A program made the translations under genes and the position numbers. From contig NZ_FOKG01000006.1 in the NCBI RefSeq assembly GCF_900111885.1, positions 124,001 to 188,000 of the forward strand: a DNA stretch of 64,000 nt, in the 5' to 3' direction. The stretch is from Amycolatopsis marina. Lineage in GTDB: Bacteria > Actinomycetota > Actinomycetes > Mycobacteriales > Pseudonocardiaceae. Below the pieces are notes generated by a model. That model saw nothing but the letters and a program-made list of their open reading frames with translations. It had not been told where the DNA came from and did no database searches. Positions 6,563-15,115 of this stretch are shown here, piece after piece; within the stretch, counting starts at the first letter, position 1; each line of letters opens with the position of its first letter.

Positions 6563-8163
6563 AGCACGAACGACTCCGACCAGGGTTGCGTACTCCGACC
6601 GGAAAGGGCGTCCAGCAAGGTCACCGCCTGCCGGTCGGTCAGCGACGCGACGAAGTCCACGACCGCCCTTCCCCTGGCCAGTTCGTGCACGGCGTCGGCT
6701 CCGCTCACCGGTTCCCCGGTCGCGCCGACGAGCAGCTCCGGCGCGTGCGCCGCCAGCGCGGCGTACTCCTCGTGCGCCAGCTCCACCAGGTCGTGCAGCC
6801 TGCGCGGGAGCCGGGACGCCTCGTCCCGGTCCACCAGCCAAGCGTCCAGCGCGTCCACCAGCGTCGACAACAGGCTAGCCTGTCCGCGCTGGTGCAGTGC
6901 CAGGTCGGGGCGCAACAGCACGAACCTGCGGTGGACGAACTTGAGCACCTGCACCTCGTGCCACTGCGCTCTCGCCAACAGCACATGCCCCGACCGCGTG
7001 GACACCGACGGGGCCACCTGAACGCCCTCGACCAACCGCGACATCCATCTGGCCGAGAAACTCGCCATCGCCTGCTCTGCCTCGATCGAGCCGTCGAACG
7101 GCCCCGCCAGCAGATCGTCCACCAACTCGTTGCGGACCCGGTGGACCGCCTGGATGAACGCCTCGTCGTCGACGATCCAGCCGTCCTTCGCGTGCATCCT
7201 GCGGCGCAGTCGTTCCAGCGAGTATCCCGGCCTGCGCCGGTCGGTCCCCAGCTCCGAAGTATCCAAAGAGGACAACGTGGCGATGTCGGCCGTCCAGCGG
7301 CCGAACTCCGTCGCGACCGACGCGTGCTGCAGCACCCCGATCCGGTGGAAGTCCTGCAGATCGTGGATCGCGTAGGCGATGTCGTCCGCGGTGTCCATCA
7401 CCGAGGCCTCCACCGTCTGCTGCCACGCCTCGATCCGGCCGCCGTACGGGGCCCTCGCCTGCACCAGATCGTCGAGTTCCGTGCTGTACGCGGAGAACTT
7501 GGCCGATCCGGTGCCCGGACCGTCCTCCGGCTCTCCCGCCCCCCTCGGCGGGATCGGCAGCTCACCGGGGTGCGGACTGGGAAAATGCAGCCGCAGCCAC
7601 GGGTACTTCAGCACCGCCGCCCGCACCGCCGCGGTCAGGTCCAGCCCCACGGCCGAGGGTCCCCGGACGTCCGTGGTCGTCATGATCCGGAACGACTGCG
7701 CGTTGCCCTCGAACCCGTCGGCGAGACCGTAGCGGTGCCGGGCGATCCGGTCCAGCACCCGCTCGCCGAGGTGACCGAACGGCGGGTGGCCGAGATCGTG
7801 CGCCAGCGCCGCCGCCTCGGCGACGTCCGGATCACAGCCGCCCAGCTTGGCCGCGAGCTCACGGGTGTCGGGCTCGGCCTGGATCCGTTCCGCGATCGAG
7901 CGGGCCACCTGGGCCACCTTGAGGCTGTGCGTCAGCCGGTTGTGCAGCAACCCCGAGCCGCCCGCGCTCACCACCTGCGTCACCCCGCCGAGGCGGGCGA
8001 AGAACGGCGAGGCCACGATTCGGTCCCGGTCCATCCGGAACGGACTGGTGGCAAGGTCGGAGTAGCCGCCTTCGGCTCCCGTCTGCTCCTTGGCACCGTC
8101 GCGCCGGGCGGTGCGCGGATCGGCGTCGGCCCCGCGGATCTGGCGCCGGTCGTGTTCGTTCAT
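6559..8163 (-). CDS. dgt: dGTP triphosphohydrolase-like HD-domain protein
   Basis: A 534-residue protein from ATG at 8163. The HD metal site is clear: H74/H79 in LLHNRLTHSLKVAQVA, the HD pair H122-D123 in AHDLGHPPFGHLGE, with H126/H131, and a distal D in DTADDIAYAIHD. This is the layout of deoxyguanosinetriphosphate triphosphohydrolases, which split dNTPs to deoxynucleoside and triphosphate and affect dNTP pools and phage defence. It is longer than the roughly 420-residue form and contains a proline-rich insert near residues 205-225 (IPPRGAGEPEDGPGTG). It is divergent from the EAL-GGDEF gene; the promoter space holds a 12-bp-arm dyad. Confidence 0.87.
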   Translation of the reverse strand: MNEHDRRQIRGADADPRTARRDGAKEQTGAEGGYSDLATSPFRMDRDRIVASPFFARLGGVTQVVSAGGSGLLHNRLTHSLKVAQVARSIAERIQAEPDTRELAAKLGGCDPDVAEAAALAHDLGHPPFGHLGERVLDRIARHRYGLADGFEGNAQSFRIMTTTDVRGPSAVGLDLTAAVRAAVLKYPWLRLHFPSPHPGELPIPPRGAGEPEDGPGTGSAKFSAYSTELDDLVQARAPYGGRIEAWQQTVEASVMDTADDIAYAIHDLQDFHRIGVLQHASVATEFGRWTADIATLSSLDTSELGTDRRRPGYSLERLRRRMHAKDGWIVDDEAFIQAVHRVRNELVDDLLAGPFDGSIEAEQAMASFSARWMSRLVEGVQVAPSVSTRSGHVLLARAQWHEVQVLKFVHRRFVLLRPDLALHQRGQASLLSTLVDALDAWLVDRDEASRLPRRLHDLVELAHEEYAALAAHAPELLVGATGEPVSGADAVHELARGRAVVDFVASLTDRQAVTLLDALSGRSTQPWSESFVL

Positions 8164-8206
8164 GGCCCTCACCGTATCCCCCGATCGGAGCACGGACACC
8201 GAAGAC

Positions 8207-8239
8207 GGAGTTCACCTGCATGTCGGCCAGGTGAACTCC
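8207..8239. promoter_or_regulatory. Inverted repeat in the dgt / EAL-GGDEF intergenic region
   Basis: GGAGTTCACCTG (8207-8218) and its exact complement CAGGTGAACTCC (8228-8239) are separated by 9 nt, between two divergent genes. It has the form of a dimeric operator. The half-site CACCTG also occurs in dyads at 21398-21411 and upstream of gap. Confidence 0.55.
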
Positions 8240-8286
8240 CGGCCACACCTGTGTCGGAACGGTCGCGGGGAGGGCACTATTCGTGC

Positions 8287-10002
8287 GTGGTCGTGTCGAA
8301 TGGGATCGAATCGCTGCAGACCGTTCGCTTCGCGTTCCAGCCGCTGTACAGCCTGCACACCGGCGGTGTCGTCGCTCTCGAGGCACTGGCCCGCCCGCAG
8401 TCGGGCGAGGTGCCGGAACTGCTGACCGGTGCACTGCGGGCAGGCAAGCTGGTCGAGGTCGACGTCGGACTCGCCGCGCGCGCGGTCGAGGAGGAGGCCC
8501 GGCACAACACCCTCCTGCCGCTGCATCTCAACCTGACCGCAGCTTCGGCCGCAGCCGCGCCCGGCGACCTCGGTCCGCTGCTCGACGCCCTGTCGCGCAG
8601 CGGACGGCGGCCGAGGGAGGTCGTGCTGGAGATCGGCCCGCCGTTCCGGCCTGCGGGCACGCACAACCTCGTGTCCGGTCTGCGGCGGCTCGCCGAACTG
8701 GGATTCCGGATCGCCTTCGACGGGCTCGGCTCCGGTGACCTCGCGCTCGACCTGCTCACCTGTGCCCCGGTGGACATGCTGAAGCTGGACCGCGGCCTGC
8801 TCGGGCGCCTGCCCGGCGACCAGGCCACGGCCGCCGCCATCGAGGCGATGGCCCACTTCGCGTCCCGCGCCGACCTGCGCCTGGTGGCGACCGGTGTCGA
8901 GACCCGCGAACAGCTCGAGGCGGCCCGGCGGCTCGGCATCCGGATCGCCCAGGGCAAGCTGTTCGCCCCCGCACGCCATTCGGACATCTGGACGGGCACC
9001 CTCAGCCCGGCGATGCCGGACCCGGACGGACAGTCCTCGGTGCTCCCGGTGCCCGCCGCCCCCAAGGTCGCCGACTTCCTCCGGCCCGCGACCACCCTGG
9101 ACGCCGAGGCGACCTGCGACGAGGTCCGCGAGGTGCTCGCCGCAGGGGACGCACCGACCGGCATCGTGGGACTGGACTCCGAGGGCAGGCCCAGCTGGTC
9201 GATCGACCGCAGCCGCTTCCTGCTCGCCGTGACCGGCCGGTACGGCCACGCCCTGCACGCGAAGCGGCCCGCCGCCAGGCTCGCCGACCACCCGCACACG
9301 ATCCACGCGGACGCGGGCGCGCTCGAGCTCCTCGATCTGGTCAACGACGCCGACTGGGGCCGCACCGGCGACGACGTCGTGGTCGTCGACGACGATGGGC
9401 GATGCCTCGGCGTCGTGCTGGTCACCGAGATCGTCCGCGGCGTTGCCGAGACCAAGATCGAGGAGGCCGCCGCGCTGAGCCCGCTCACCCGGCTGCCGGG
9501 CAGCGACACGATCGCGCGCGACGTCGACCGCAGACTCGCGGTGCGGGAAGCACTCGTCGTCGCCTGGCTCGACGTCGACTCCTTCAAGACGATCAACGAC
9601 ACGGTGGGCTTCGCCGCGGGCGATGACCTCATCCGCGAACTCGGCCGCACTCTCACCGACCTGTCGGCCGAACTGCCCAGGATGACCGTGAGCCACGTGG
9701 GAGGCGACGACTTCCTCATCGCCTGTGACATGGACGAGATCGCCACCGTGGCGGCCACCCTGCTGGACACGTCCTGGTCGGCGGAGGGCATGCCGGTCAC
9801 CGTCTCGCTGGCGACGCTGGTGTGCGCCAGCGGCGCGGTCGGCTCCTACCGCGAGGTCTCCCGGCTGCTCGCTCCGTTGAAGCAGCGCGCCAAGGACGTG
9901 TCCGGATCAAGCTGGGTACTCGGCCGACCGGGCTCGGACCGGGTCGAGGTGCTGCGGGGCCTCGCCAACGGACAGCTGGCCACTCACCGCTCCGCCAGCT
10001 GA
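8287..10002 (+). CDS. EAL-CBS-GGDEF cyclic-di-GMP protein with degraded EAL domain
   Basis: A 571-residue soluble protein with an EAL domain (about 8-230), a CBS-pair-like region (about 250-375) and a C-terminal GGDEF domain (about 395-560). The GGDEF core is intact as GGDDF at 472-476, with DVDSFKTINDTVGFAAGDDL before it, so diguanylate cyclase activity is plausible. The EAL domain keeps EAL (32-34), KLD and QGK-like motifs, but the DDFGTG metal-site loop reads DGLGSG and the EITES motif reads EIGPP, which suggests loss of phosphodiesterase activity and a sensing role. Start GTG 8287 follows GGGGAGGG at 8267-8274; GTG 8293 is an alternative. Confidence 0.88.
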   Translation: MVVSNGIESLQTVRFAFQPLYSLHTGGVVALEALARPQSGEVPELLTGALRAGKLVEVDVGLAARAVEEEARHNTLLPLHLNLTAASAAAAPGDLGPLLDALSRSGRRPREVVLEIGPPFRPAGTHNLVSGLRRLAELGFRIAFDGLGSGDLALDLLTCAPVDMLKLDRGLLGRLPGDQATAAAIEAMAHFASRADLRLVATGVETREQLEAARRLGIRIAQGKLFAPARHSDIWTGTLSPAMPDPDGQSSVLPVPAAPKVADFLRPATTLDAEATCDEVREVLAAGDAPTGIVGLDSEGRPSWSIDRSRFLLAVTGRYGHALHAKRPAARLADHPHTIHADAGALELLDLVNDADWGRTGDDVVVVDDDGRCLGVVLVTEIVRGVAETKIEEAAALSPLTRLPGSDTIARDVDRRLAVREALVVAWLDVDSFKTINDTVGFAAGDDLIRELGRTLTDLSAELPRMTVSHVGGDDFLIACDMDEIATVAATLLDTSWSAEGMPVTVSLATLVCASGAVGSYREVSRLLAPLKQRAKDVSGSSWVLGRPGSDRVEVLRGLANGQLATHRSAS

Positions 10003-10012
10003 GCGTCCCGGA

Positions 10013-10678
10013 TCAGCCCGCCACCGGGATGAAGCCGGATTCGTAGGCCCTGATCACCGCCTGGGTGCGGTCGCGCGCGCCCAGTTTGCCGAGCACGTTG
10101 CCCACGTGCGTCTTGACCGTCTGCACGCCGAGGAACAGTTCCCCGGCGATTTCCACATTGGACAGACCGGTCGCCATCAGCCGCAGCACCTCGGCCTCAC
10201 GAGCGGTCAGTCCGGCGCCTGCCAGCCTGTCCCCACCCCTGCCGGCGGCGTGCCGGTCGGCCAGCCTGCGGATCGCGGCGGGAAACAGCAGCGTGTCGCC
10301 CGCGGCGACCGTGCGCACGGCAGCGACGATCTCCTCCGGCCGCGCCCGCTTGAGCAGGAAGCCACTCGCCCCCGCCCGCAGCGCCTCGTAGACGTACTCG
10401 TCGTTCTCGAATGTCGTCACCACAAGCACCTTCGGTGGCGAGTCCATCGTGGACAGCAGATGCCCGGTTGCCCTGATCCCGTCCACCGCGGGCATGCGGA
10501 CGTCCATCAGGACGATATCCGGGAGGAGTCTGGACACCAGGCCGGGAACCTCGGCACCGTCCGCCGCCTCGCCGAGCACCTCGAGATCCGGCTCGGAATC
10601 CAGGATCGCCCGCAGCCCGGCCCTGATCAGGTCCTCGTCGTCGACCAGGAGCACACCGATCCGTGGAGCCGCACTCAT
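10013..10678 (-). CDS. NarL/FixJ-family response regulator
   Basis: A 221-residue two-component regulator. The receiver domain (about 6-125) has acidic residues DDE at 13-15, the phospho-acceptor D59 in DIVLMDVRMP, T and K in VVTTFEN and GFLLKRARPEE. The C-terminal LuxR helix-turn-helix reads LTAREAEVLRLMATGLSNVE then LFLGVQTVKTHVGNVLGKLG. The ATG at 10678 overlaps the stop of the upstream histidine kinase by ATGA, so this is a coupled kinase-regulator pair. Its targets are not visible; the nearest divergent unit is the cluster starting at 12168. Confidence 0.93.
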   Translation of the reverse strand: MSAAPRIGVLLVDDEDLIRAGLRAILDSEPDLEVLGEAADGAEVPGLVSRLLPDIVLMDVRMPAVDGIRATGHLLSTMDSPPKVLVVTTFENDEYVYEALRAGASGFLLKRARPEEIVAAVRTVAAGDTLLFPAAIRRLADRHAAGRGGDRLAGAGLTAREAEVLRLMATGLSNVEIAGELFLGVQTVKTHVGNVLGKLGARDRTQAVIRAYESGFIPVAG

Positions 10679-11952
10679 GTCCCGTTCACCCGCTTCTCCC
10701 CCACCACGCCATGTCCGCCGAACGGCAACCGCACCAGAACCTCCCAAAGCCCGTCAGTCCGTCCGGCCCTCACCTCGCCGCGCAGCACCTCGACCCGCTC
10801 CCGGACACCCCGCAGTCCACGACCGCCCCGTGGCCGGTCCCTGACTCGCCCTTCCGGTGATTCCACCCGGTTCGTCACCGACAGCTCCAACAGCTCGCCC
10901 CCGGCCTCGAGCCGCACGGCGATGGGAACCTTACCGGCGTGCCGCAGCGCGTTGGTCAGGCATTCCTGCAGGATGCGGTAGGCCTCCCTGGACACCGTCG
11001 GCGGCACGCCGGACAAGTCGCCGCGCACCTCGGCTTCGACGACGGCTCCGGTGGCCCGTGTCGCGTCGAGCAGCGCCGACATGTCGGCCAGGTCCGACTG
11101 TGGGGCTCTGGCGGCGGGTTCGTCGCGCAGCAGCCCCAGCACGTAGTCGAGATCGTCCAGCGCCGCCCTCGCCGAGTCCTCGATAGCCAGCAGCGCGCGC
11201 TCGGCCAACTCCGGGTCGCGGCGCAACGTGCGCCGCGCCGCGCCCGACTGGATCGTGACGACGCTGAGCGCGTGCCCCACGGAGTCGTGCAGTTCCCTGG
11301 CAAGGCGGTTGCGCTCGCTGAGCCTGTCCGCCCGGCGTTCCAGTTCCGCGATCCGGTCCGCCGCGGACGTCCCCAGCAGCGCGGCGGCCGCACGGGTGAG
11401 CAGCGCGCCCGTAACGGCCACGAGGTAGATCAGCAGGATCAGCGACAGTCCGAAAGCGGCAGGCAACCAGGCTCCCGCCCAGCCGCGTGGGACCTCGATG
11501 CCGTTGACCGTGCCGACTCCCAGATTGCCGGTGAACGGGCCGGCAAGCGACAACACGAAGAACACCGGCAGAACCAGGCTGAGCAGACTCACCAGCGCAC
11601 CGGCGAGGACGTGCAGCAGGAACACGGCGCTGGAGCGCAGCCTGGCCTCCGTCGTGGCCGCGGGCCCGAAGACGGCCGTGGGCACGGGATCGTCGAGCAG
11701 TTCCCGGATCGCGGTGCCCTCGAGCACGCGCACGGCGGGAATGAACGAGGTCGCGACCATCACCAGCAGCGCCACCACCCCGCCGACTCCCACGGCGGCG
11801 CCCTCGCCGAGAGCGACCGGAACGATCGACGGGATCGCGATCGCGGCGACGAGCAGGTACGGCACCACCAGTGCGCCGCCGAGGATGAGATAGACCCAGC
11901 GCTGGTACGTGGATCGCCGCACCAGCACCGCGAGCAGCCGCCGAATGGTCAC
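10675..11952 (-). CDS. Sensor histidine kinase (HisKA_3 type)
   Basis: A 425-residue membrane kinase. The N-terminal half has about five predicted spans (roughly 19-42, 51-75, 107-137, 161-190 with a short extracytoplasmic loop). The dimerisation/phosphoacceptor motif RELHDSVGHALS gives H222, followed by a HATPase_c domain with N-box-like ECLTNALRHA and the G-box region GGRGLRGVRERVE. It phosphorylates the response regulator encoded immediately downstream with a four-base overlap. The signal is unknown. Start ATG at 11952. Confidence 0.92.
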   Translation of the reverse strand: MTIRRLLAVLVRRSTYQRWVYLILGGALVVPYLLVAAIAIPSIVPVALGEGAAVGVGGVVALLVMVATSFIPAVRVLEGTAIRELLDDPVPTAVFGPAATTEARLRSSAVFLLHVLAGALVSLLSLVLPVFFVLSLAGPFTGNLGVGTVNGIEVPRGWAGAWLPAAFGLSLILLIYLVAVTGALLTRAAAALLGTSAADRIAELERRADRLSERNRLARELHDSVGHALSVVTIQSGAARRTLRRDPELAERALLAIEDSARAALDDLDYVLGLLRDEPAARAPQSDLADMSALLDATRATGAVVEAEVRGDLSGVPPTVSREAYRILQECLTNALRHAGKVPIAVRLEAGGELLELSVTNRVESPEGRVRDRPRGGRGLRGVRERVEVLRGEVRAGRTDGLWEVLVRLPFGGHGVVGEKRVNGT

Positions 11953-12105
11953 GGACAGATCGTGACAGAGCCGGCCGTGGGCGGCGCCGCCCGTACCTGC
12001 CTCACTCTGACGGCGCAGCAGTATCCGCCGATTGGCTACCCCGTGCGGGGGTCGATTCGCCCGAATCTCTTATTTCCCCGGGTACCAGCCTGCGCGTAGA
12101 GTAGC

Positions 12106-12155
12106 TGCCTGCACTCGAACGAACACAGAGAGTCCCTTTCGGACGAGTGCAGGCA
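12106..12155 (+). promoter_or_regulatory. Perfect 12-bp-arm inverted repeat abutting the SD of the 12168 gene
   Basis: TGCCTGCACTCG (12106-12117) and CGAGTGCAGGCA (12144-12155) are perfect complements around a 26-nt loop. The right arm touches the strong SD AAGGAGG (12155-12161). A TAGAGT at 12097-12102 could be a -10 box, which would put the dyad at the transcript's 5' end. It may be an operator or a leader hairpin controlling the three-gene cluster. Confidence 0.55.
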
Positions 12156-12167
12156 AGGAGGTGGGTC

Positions 12168-13172
12168 GTGTCGGCGGATCCCGGTGGGCTCCGCAGTAGC
12201 CCGCTCGAGGAGATCTTCCGGACGAGGACAGGGCTGCTGCTCCTGACCCTGGTGGTGGTGGCGGGTGCCTGCCTGGCACTGGCCAGCGCGATGCAGGCAG
12301 GTACCGCGCGGACCTTCATCGAAGCCGTCGGCACCGGAACCCTGATCTCGGCGGTCGTCGGGTTCGGCCAGACCATGCTGACGGCGAACGCGACCCGCAG
12401 GGCACTGGTCGCACCGGTGATCGAGGAGAGCAAGCGCACGCTGCAGGAGCTCAGCAGCGAGTACCGCGCGCTGAACAACGAGTTCTTCCCCACGCACATC
12501 TTCGCGGCGAGCAGCAGACCCGATCCGACCTTCAACCAGTTGATGATGCGGGACCTGCGGGAGACGAGGCAGTACTTCTTCCGGGGGTTCTCCGGAAGGC
12601 ATGCGGCCGCGCGACTGCTGCTGTCGCAGGCGGAACGGGAGATCCATGTCGTCATCGCCGACCCACGGGTCAACACCGGAGCCGGGGGCAGAGCGCGGTA
12701 CCTGCTGCGCCACGAGGGGGCCGATGCCGACTCGGACGCGGTGCGGCGACAGCTCAGGGACGAGACCTGGATCGGGCTGGTCGGCCTGTATCTCGCGCGC
12801 AACCGGTGTGCGGGCGTCGAGATCACGGTGCTCGCGGACCCACCGCTGGACCGTGTCGAAATGTTCGACGGGAGCGTGTGGGTGACGCTGTACAGCGATC
12901 CGGGACAGGGGCGGACGCTCTACCCGAGAACCCTGCGGTTCTCGGAGGGTTCGTTCATCTACGGAATGGAGCGCGCCGAGTTCCTCCGCCTCGGAACCTC
13001 GGGTACCGAGCGGCACTTCCGGCTGACCCCCGCCTCGACCAGGTCCGACTTCATCGGTGTGTTCGAAGAGATCACCGGTAACGCACTGGCCGACGAGCAA
13101 TTCCACCAACTCAGAGACCGGTTCCACACCTTTCGGCAGAAGTTCACCGTTGCCGCCGAACTCGGAAGCTGA
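12168..13172 (+). CDS. Two-span membrane protein with large cytoplasmic domain, unknown function
   Basis: A 334-residue protein from GTG 12168 (SD AAGGAGG, 6 nt away). Two membrane spans lie at about residues 17-38 and 43-64, then a helical linker (about 70-105, possibly coiled-coil) and a cytoplasmic domain of about 220 residues. That domain contains YFFRGFSGRHAAARLL, then EIHVVIADPR, and later TLRFSEGSFIYGM. The strand-helix order is faintly like a phospholipase-D-type fold, but no HKD motif is present, so this is weak. It leads a probable three-gene operon, 5 nt ahead of the cupin-like gene. I do not recognise the family. Confidence 0.65.
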   Translation: MSADPGGLRSSPLEEIFRTRTGLLLLTLVVVAGACLALASAMQAGTARTFIEAVGTGTLISAVVGFGQTMLTANATRRALVAPVIEESKRTLQELSSEYRALNNEFFPTHIFAASSRPDPTFNQLMMRDLRETRQYFFRGFSGRHAAARLLLSQAEREIHVVIADPRVNTGAGGRARYLLRHEGADADSDAVRRQLRDETWIGLVGLYLARNRCAGVEITVLADPPLDRVEMFDGSVWVTLYSDPGQGRTLYPRTLRFSEGSFIYGMERAEFLRLGTSGTERHFRLTPASTRSDFIGVFEEITGNALADEQFHQLRDRFHTFRQKFTVAAELGS

Positions 13173-13177
13173 CATCG

Positions 13178-13816
13178 ATGCTGACCCAGTTGCCCCTGCT
13201 CACCGATCTCGCGAACGAACTGCGCCGCGCGGACTTTCCGCTCATCGAGCGCTGGCGGACCGTCGAGGAGTGGTTTCAGCGCCGGACCACGCGTACCGGT
13301 CTGCGAGCCGACCTGGGTTCGTACCTGCGCGGGCTGCCGCCGGAGGAGGCGACCATCGTCGCCGAGCGCTCACGGGAGACGACGACCCATTTCGCGTGGT
13401 GTCTGCTCGATGAGCCGAGCGACCCGTTCTCGTTCTGGTTGCACGAGTACAAACCGCAGCGGGACTGGCGCAGCGGGTACGCGGATTCGGTGCACAACCA
13501 CCGCTACCACTTCTGCACCACGATCCTGCAGGGCGGATACGAACACGAACGCTTCGACGCGACCGTGGACCCGATCAGCCAGTTGATCAGTTCGGCGGAG
13601 TTGCGCCGCCGTGCCGACTGCACGGCAGGCGCCACGGGCGCGATGCTCGCGCACGAGTTCCATCGGATTCCCAGAGCCGAGGACAACACGCTCACCTTCC
13701 TCGTCAAATCCCGTCCCGTGAGTCCCTGGAGCCTCTCCTATGACCCAGAGACCCACACGAGCCACCGGCATGTTCCGGTGGAGACTCGATTGGGGGAGTT
13801 AACCGAGCGAATTTAG
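13178..13816 (+). CDS. Cupin-like putative metal-binding protein
   Basis: A 212-residue protein. An N-terminal helical part (1-95) is followed by a beta-rich part with HNHRYHF (H106, H108, H111), LQGGYEHERF (E122/E124) and a late FHRI histidine (H162) before a LTFLVKSRP strand. The HxH...E...H arrangement is that of a cupin/double-stranded beta-helix metal centre, as in cysteine-dioxygenase-like folds. No substrate can be proposed. The ATG at 13178 is only 5 nt after the preceding stop without a clear SD, so translational coupling is likely. Confidence 0.6.
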   Translation: MLTQLPLLTDLANELRRADFPLIERWRTVEEWFQRRTTRTGLRADLGSYLRGLPPEEATIVAERSRETTTHFAWCLLDEPSDPFSFWLHEYKPQRDWRSGYADSVHNHRYHFCTTILQGGYEHERFDATVDPISQLISSAELRRRADCTAGATGAMLAHEFHRIPRAEDNTLTFLVKSRPVSPWSLSYDPETHTSHRHVPVETRLGELTERI

Positions 13817-13886
13817 AACAGGACGACGCGATCGCCACTACGATCACTCCACCCGCCCGTAAAGCAGGCCGGGATCGGAGAGGCTC

Positions 13887-14609
13887 ATGCGCGTCCACGA
13901 ACAGACCAACGCACCCTTCACGAGCACGGGTCAGCTCACCGTCTCCGACGCCGCATTGGCGGTCGTCGAACGCAGAGTGCGGCAGCTGTGCATGAAGTAT
14001 GCCGAACGGCTGCCCTTCCACGGGTGGCACCACGTCGACTTCGTCCGGACCAAAGCGGTCGAGTTCGCCGGGTACAACGGCGCCGAAAGCACCGTGGTGG
14101 AGAGCGCCGCCCTCGTGCACGACGTCAACTACCTCGTGCTCCGCAACTCCCCCGCCGCGGCGGGCCGGGATCTGCGGCTCGGCATCCTCACCGACGCCGG
14201 GGTGTCGCCCACGACGGCGCGGTGGATCGACGAGATCATCGACGAGGCCGAGATGGCCGCAAGGGACAGGCACATCAGCCTGGAAGCGCAGGCGCTCAGC
14301 GACGCCGACACCTTGTTCAAGGCACTGCCCGTGACCCCGGTGGTCCTGGCCCACCGGTATCTCCGCGAGAACGGGATCAGCCTCAGGGAACTCGCCGACA
14401 AGATCGTCGGCGAGCAGTGCGAGGTCCACGACGAGGGCTACTACTTCTACAACCCGGTGGCCGCGCGCACCTACTCCCGCTGGGCGCTGGCCAACCTCGA
14501 GCTGTGGCAGTGCATCAAGGAGTCACTGGACGACCCGACAGTGGAGCAACTGCTCCACGCCGTGAACGGCGCGGAAGGGAGTGACGACGCCGACGGCGTG
14601 GCCGTATAG
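13887..14609 (+). CDS. HD-domain metal-dependent phosphohydrolase
   Basis: A 240-residue protein with the HD-superfamily site: H48/H49 (FHGWHHVDFV), the pair H78-D79 (AALVHDVNYL) and a distal D139/D141 (LSDADTLFKAL). HD enzymes hydrolyse phosphoesters, often nucleotides or cyclic nucleotides. The C-terminal third (YYFYNPVAARTYSRWALAN) is not familiar. The ATG at 13887 is 70 nt after the cupin-like gene, same strand, with GGAGAGG as SD. With its neighbours it makes a membrane protein + metal-site protein + HD hydrolase set. It converges on sufT, with a family B repeat between. Confidence 0.78.
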   Translation: MRVHEQTNAPFTSTGQLTVSDAALAVVERRVRQLCMKYAERLPFHGWHHVDFVRTKAVEFAGYNGAESTVVESAALVHDVNYLVLRNSPAAAGRDLRLGILTDAGVSPTTARWIDEIIDEAEMAARDRHISLEAQALSDADTLFKALPVTPVVLAHRYLRENGISLRELADKIVGEQCEVHDEGYYFYNPVAARTYSRWALANLELWQCIKESLDDPTVEQLLHAVNGAEGSDDADGVAV

Positions 14610-14630
14610 GCCGTTATACGGCAAGCGAGA

Positions 14631-14683
14631 TGTCCCCAACGTGGCATTGGGGACGTTCAAGTTCCCCAATGCCACATTGGGGG
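14631..14683. repeat. Palindromic repeat family B, double copy 1
   Basis: Two adjacent hairpins in opposite orientation joined by TTCAAG. The left arm set is GTCCCCAA ... TTGGGGAC, the right one CCCCAATG-CCA-CATTGGGG, and the two are near reverse complements. It lies between the convergent HD gene and sufT and could serve as a two-way terminator. Other copies are at 27002-27030 and 43451-43503. Confidence 0.8.
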
Positions 14684-14698
14684 CGAATCCGAGGCGGG

Positions 14699-15115
14699 TC
14701 AGACGGTGAAGCCGAGGGCGCGGAGCTGCTCGCGGCCGTCGTCGGTGATCTTCTCCGGGCCCCACGGCGGCATCCAGACCCAGTTGATCCGGAAGTCCTT
14801 CACCAGTCCCGCGCCACCGACGAGGGCCGACGCCGTCTGGTCCTCGATCACGTCGGTCAGCGGGCAGGCCGCCGAAGTCAGGGTCATGTCGATCGTCGCG
14901 GAGTTGTCGTCCTCGACGTGGATGCCGTACACCAGTCCCAGGTCGACGACGTTGATGCCCAGCTCGGGATCCACGACGTCACGCATGGCCTCCTCGACGT
15001 CCTCGACCTTGGCGACGTCAGCGGCCGGCTTGGTCTGCTCGGGCAGGTCCGCGGCGGTCCGGCCCTCGCGGTGGTCGGAGTCCTCGGTGCGGGTCTCGGT
15101 CTGCTGCTCACTCAT
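14699..15115 (-). CDS. sufT: SufT/MIP18-family Fe-S assembly factor
   Basis: A 138-residue protein with a charged, probably disordered N-terminus (about 1-38) and a DUF59/MIP18 domain: VEEAMRDVVDPELGINVVDL, then GLVYGI, and the Cys-bearing LTSAACPL. SufT-type proteins help maturation of Fe-S proteins beside the SUF scaffold. It ends with the WMPPWGPEKITDDGREQL tail common in actinobacterial members. The ATG overlaps the sufU stop by ATGA, making it the last gene of the suf operon. Confidence 0.92.
   Translation of the reverse strand: MSEQQTETRTEDSDHREGRTAADLPEQTKPAADVAKVEDVEEAMRDVVDPELGINVVDLGLVYGIHVEDDNSATIDMTLTSAACPLTDVIEDQTASALVGGAGLVKDFRINWVWMPPWGPEKITDDGREQLRALGFTV

Noticed and set aside
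12168..13172. Phospholipase D-family assignment for the membrane protein
   Set aside because: The strand-helix order is vaguely similar, but no HxKxxxxD motif exists in the protein.
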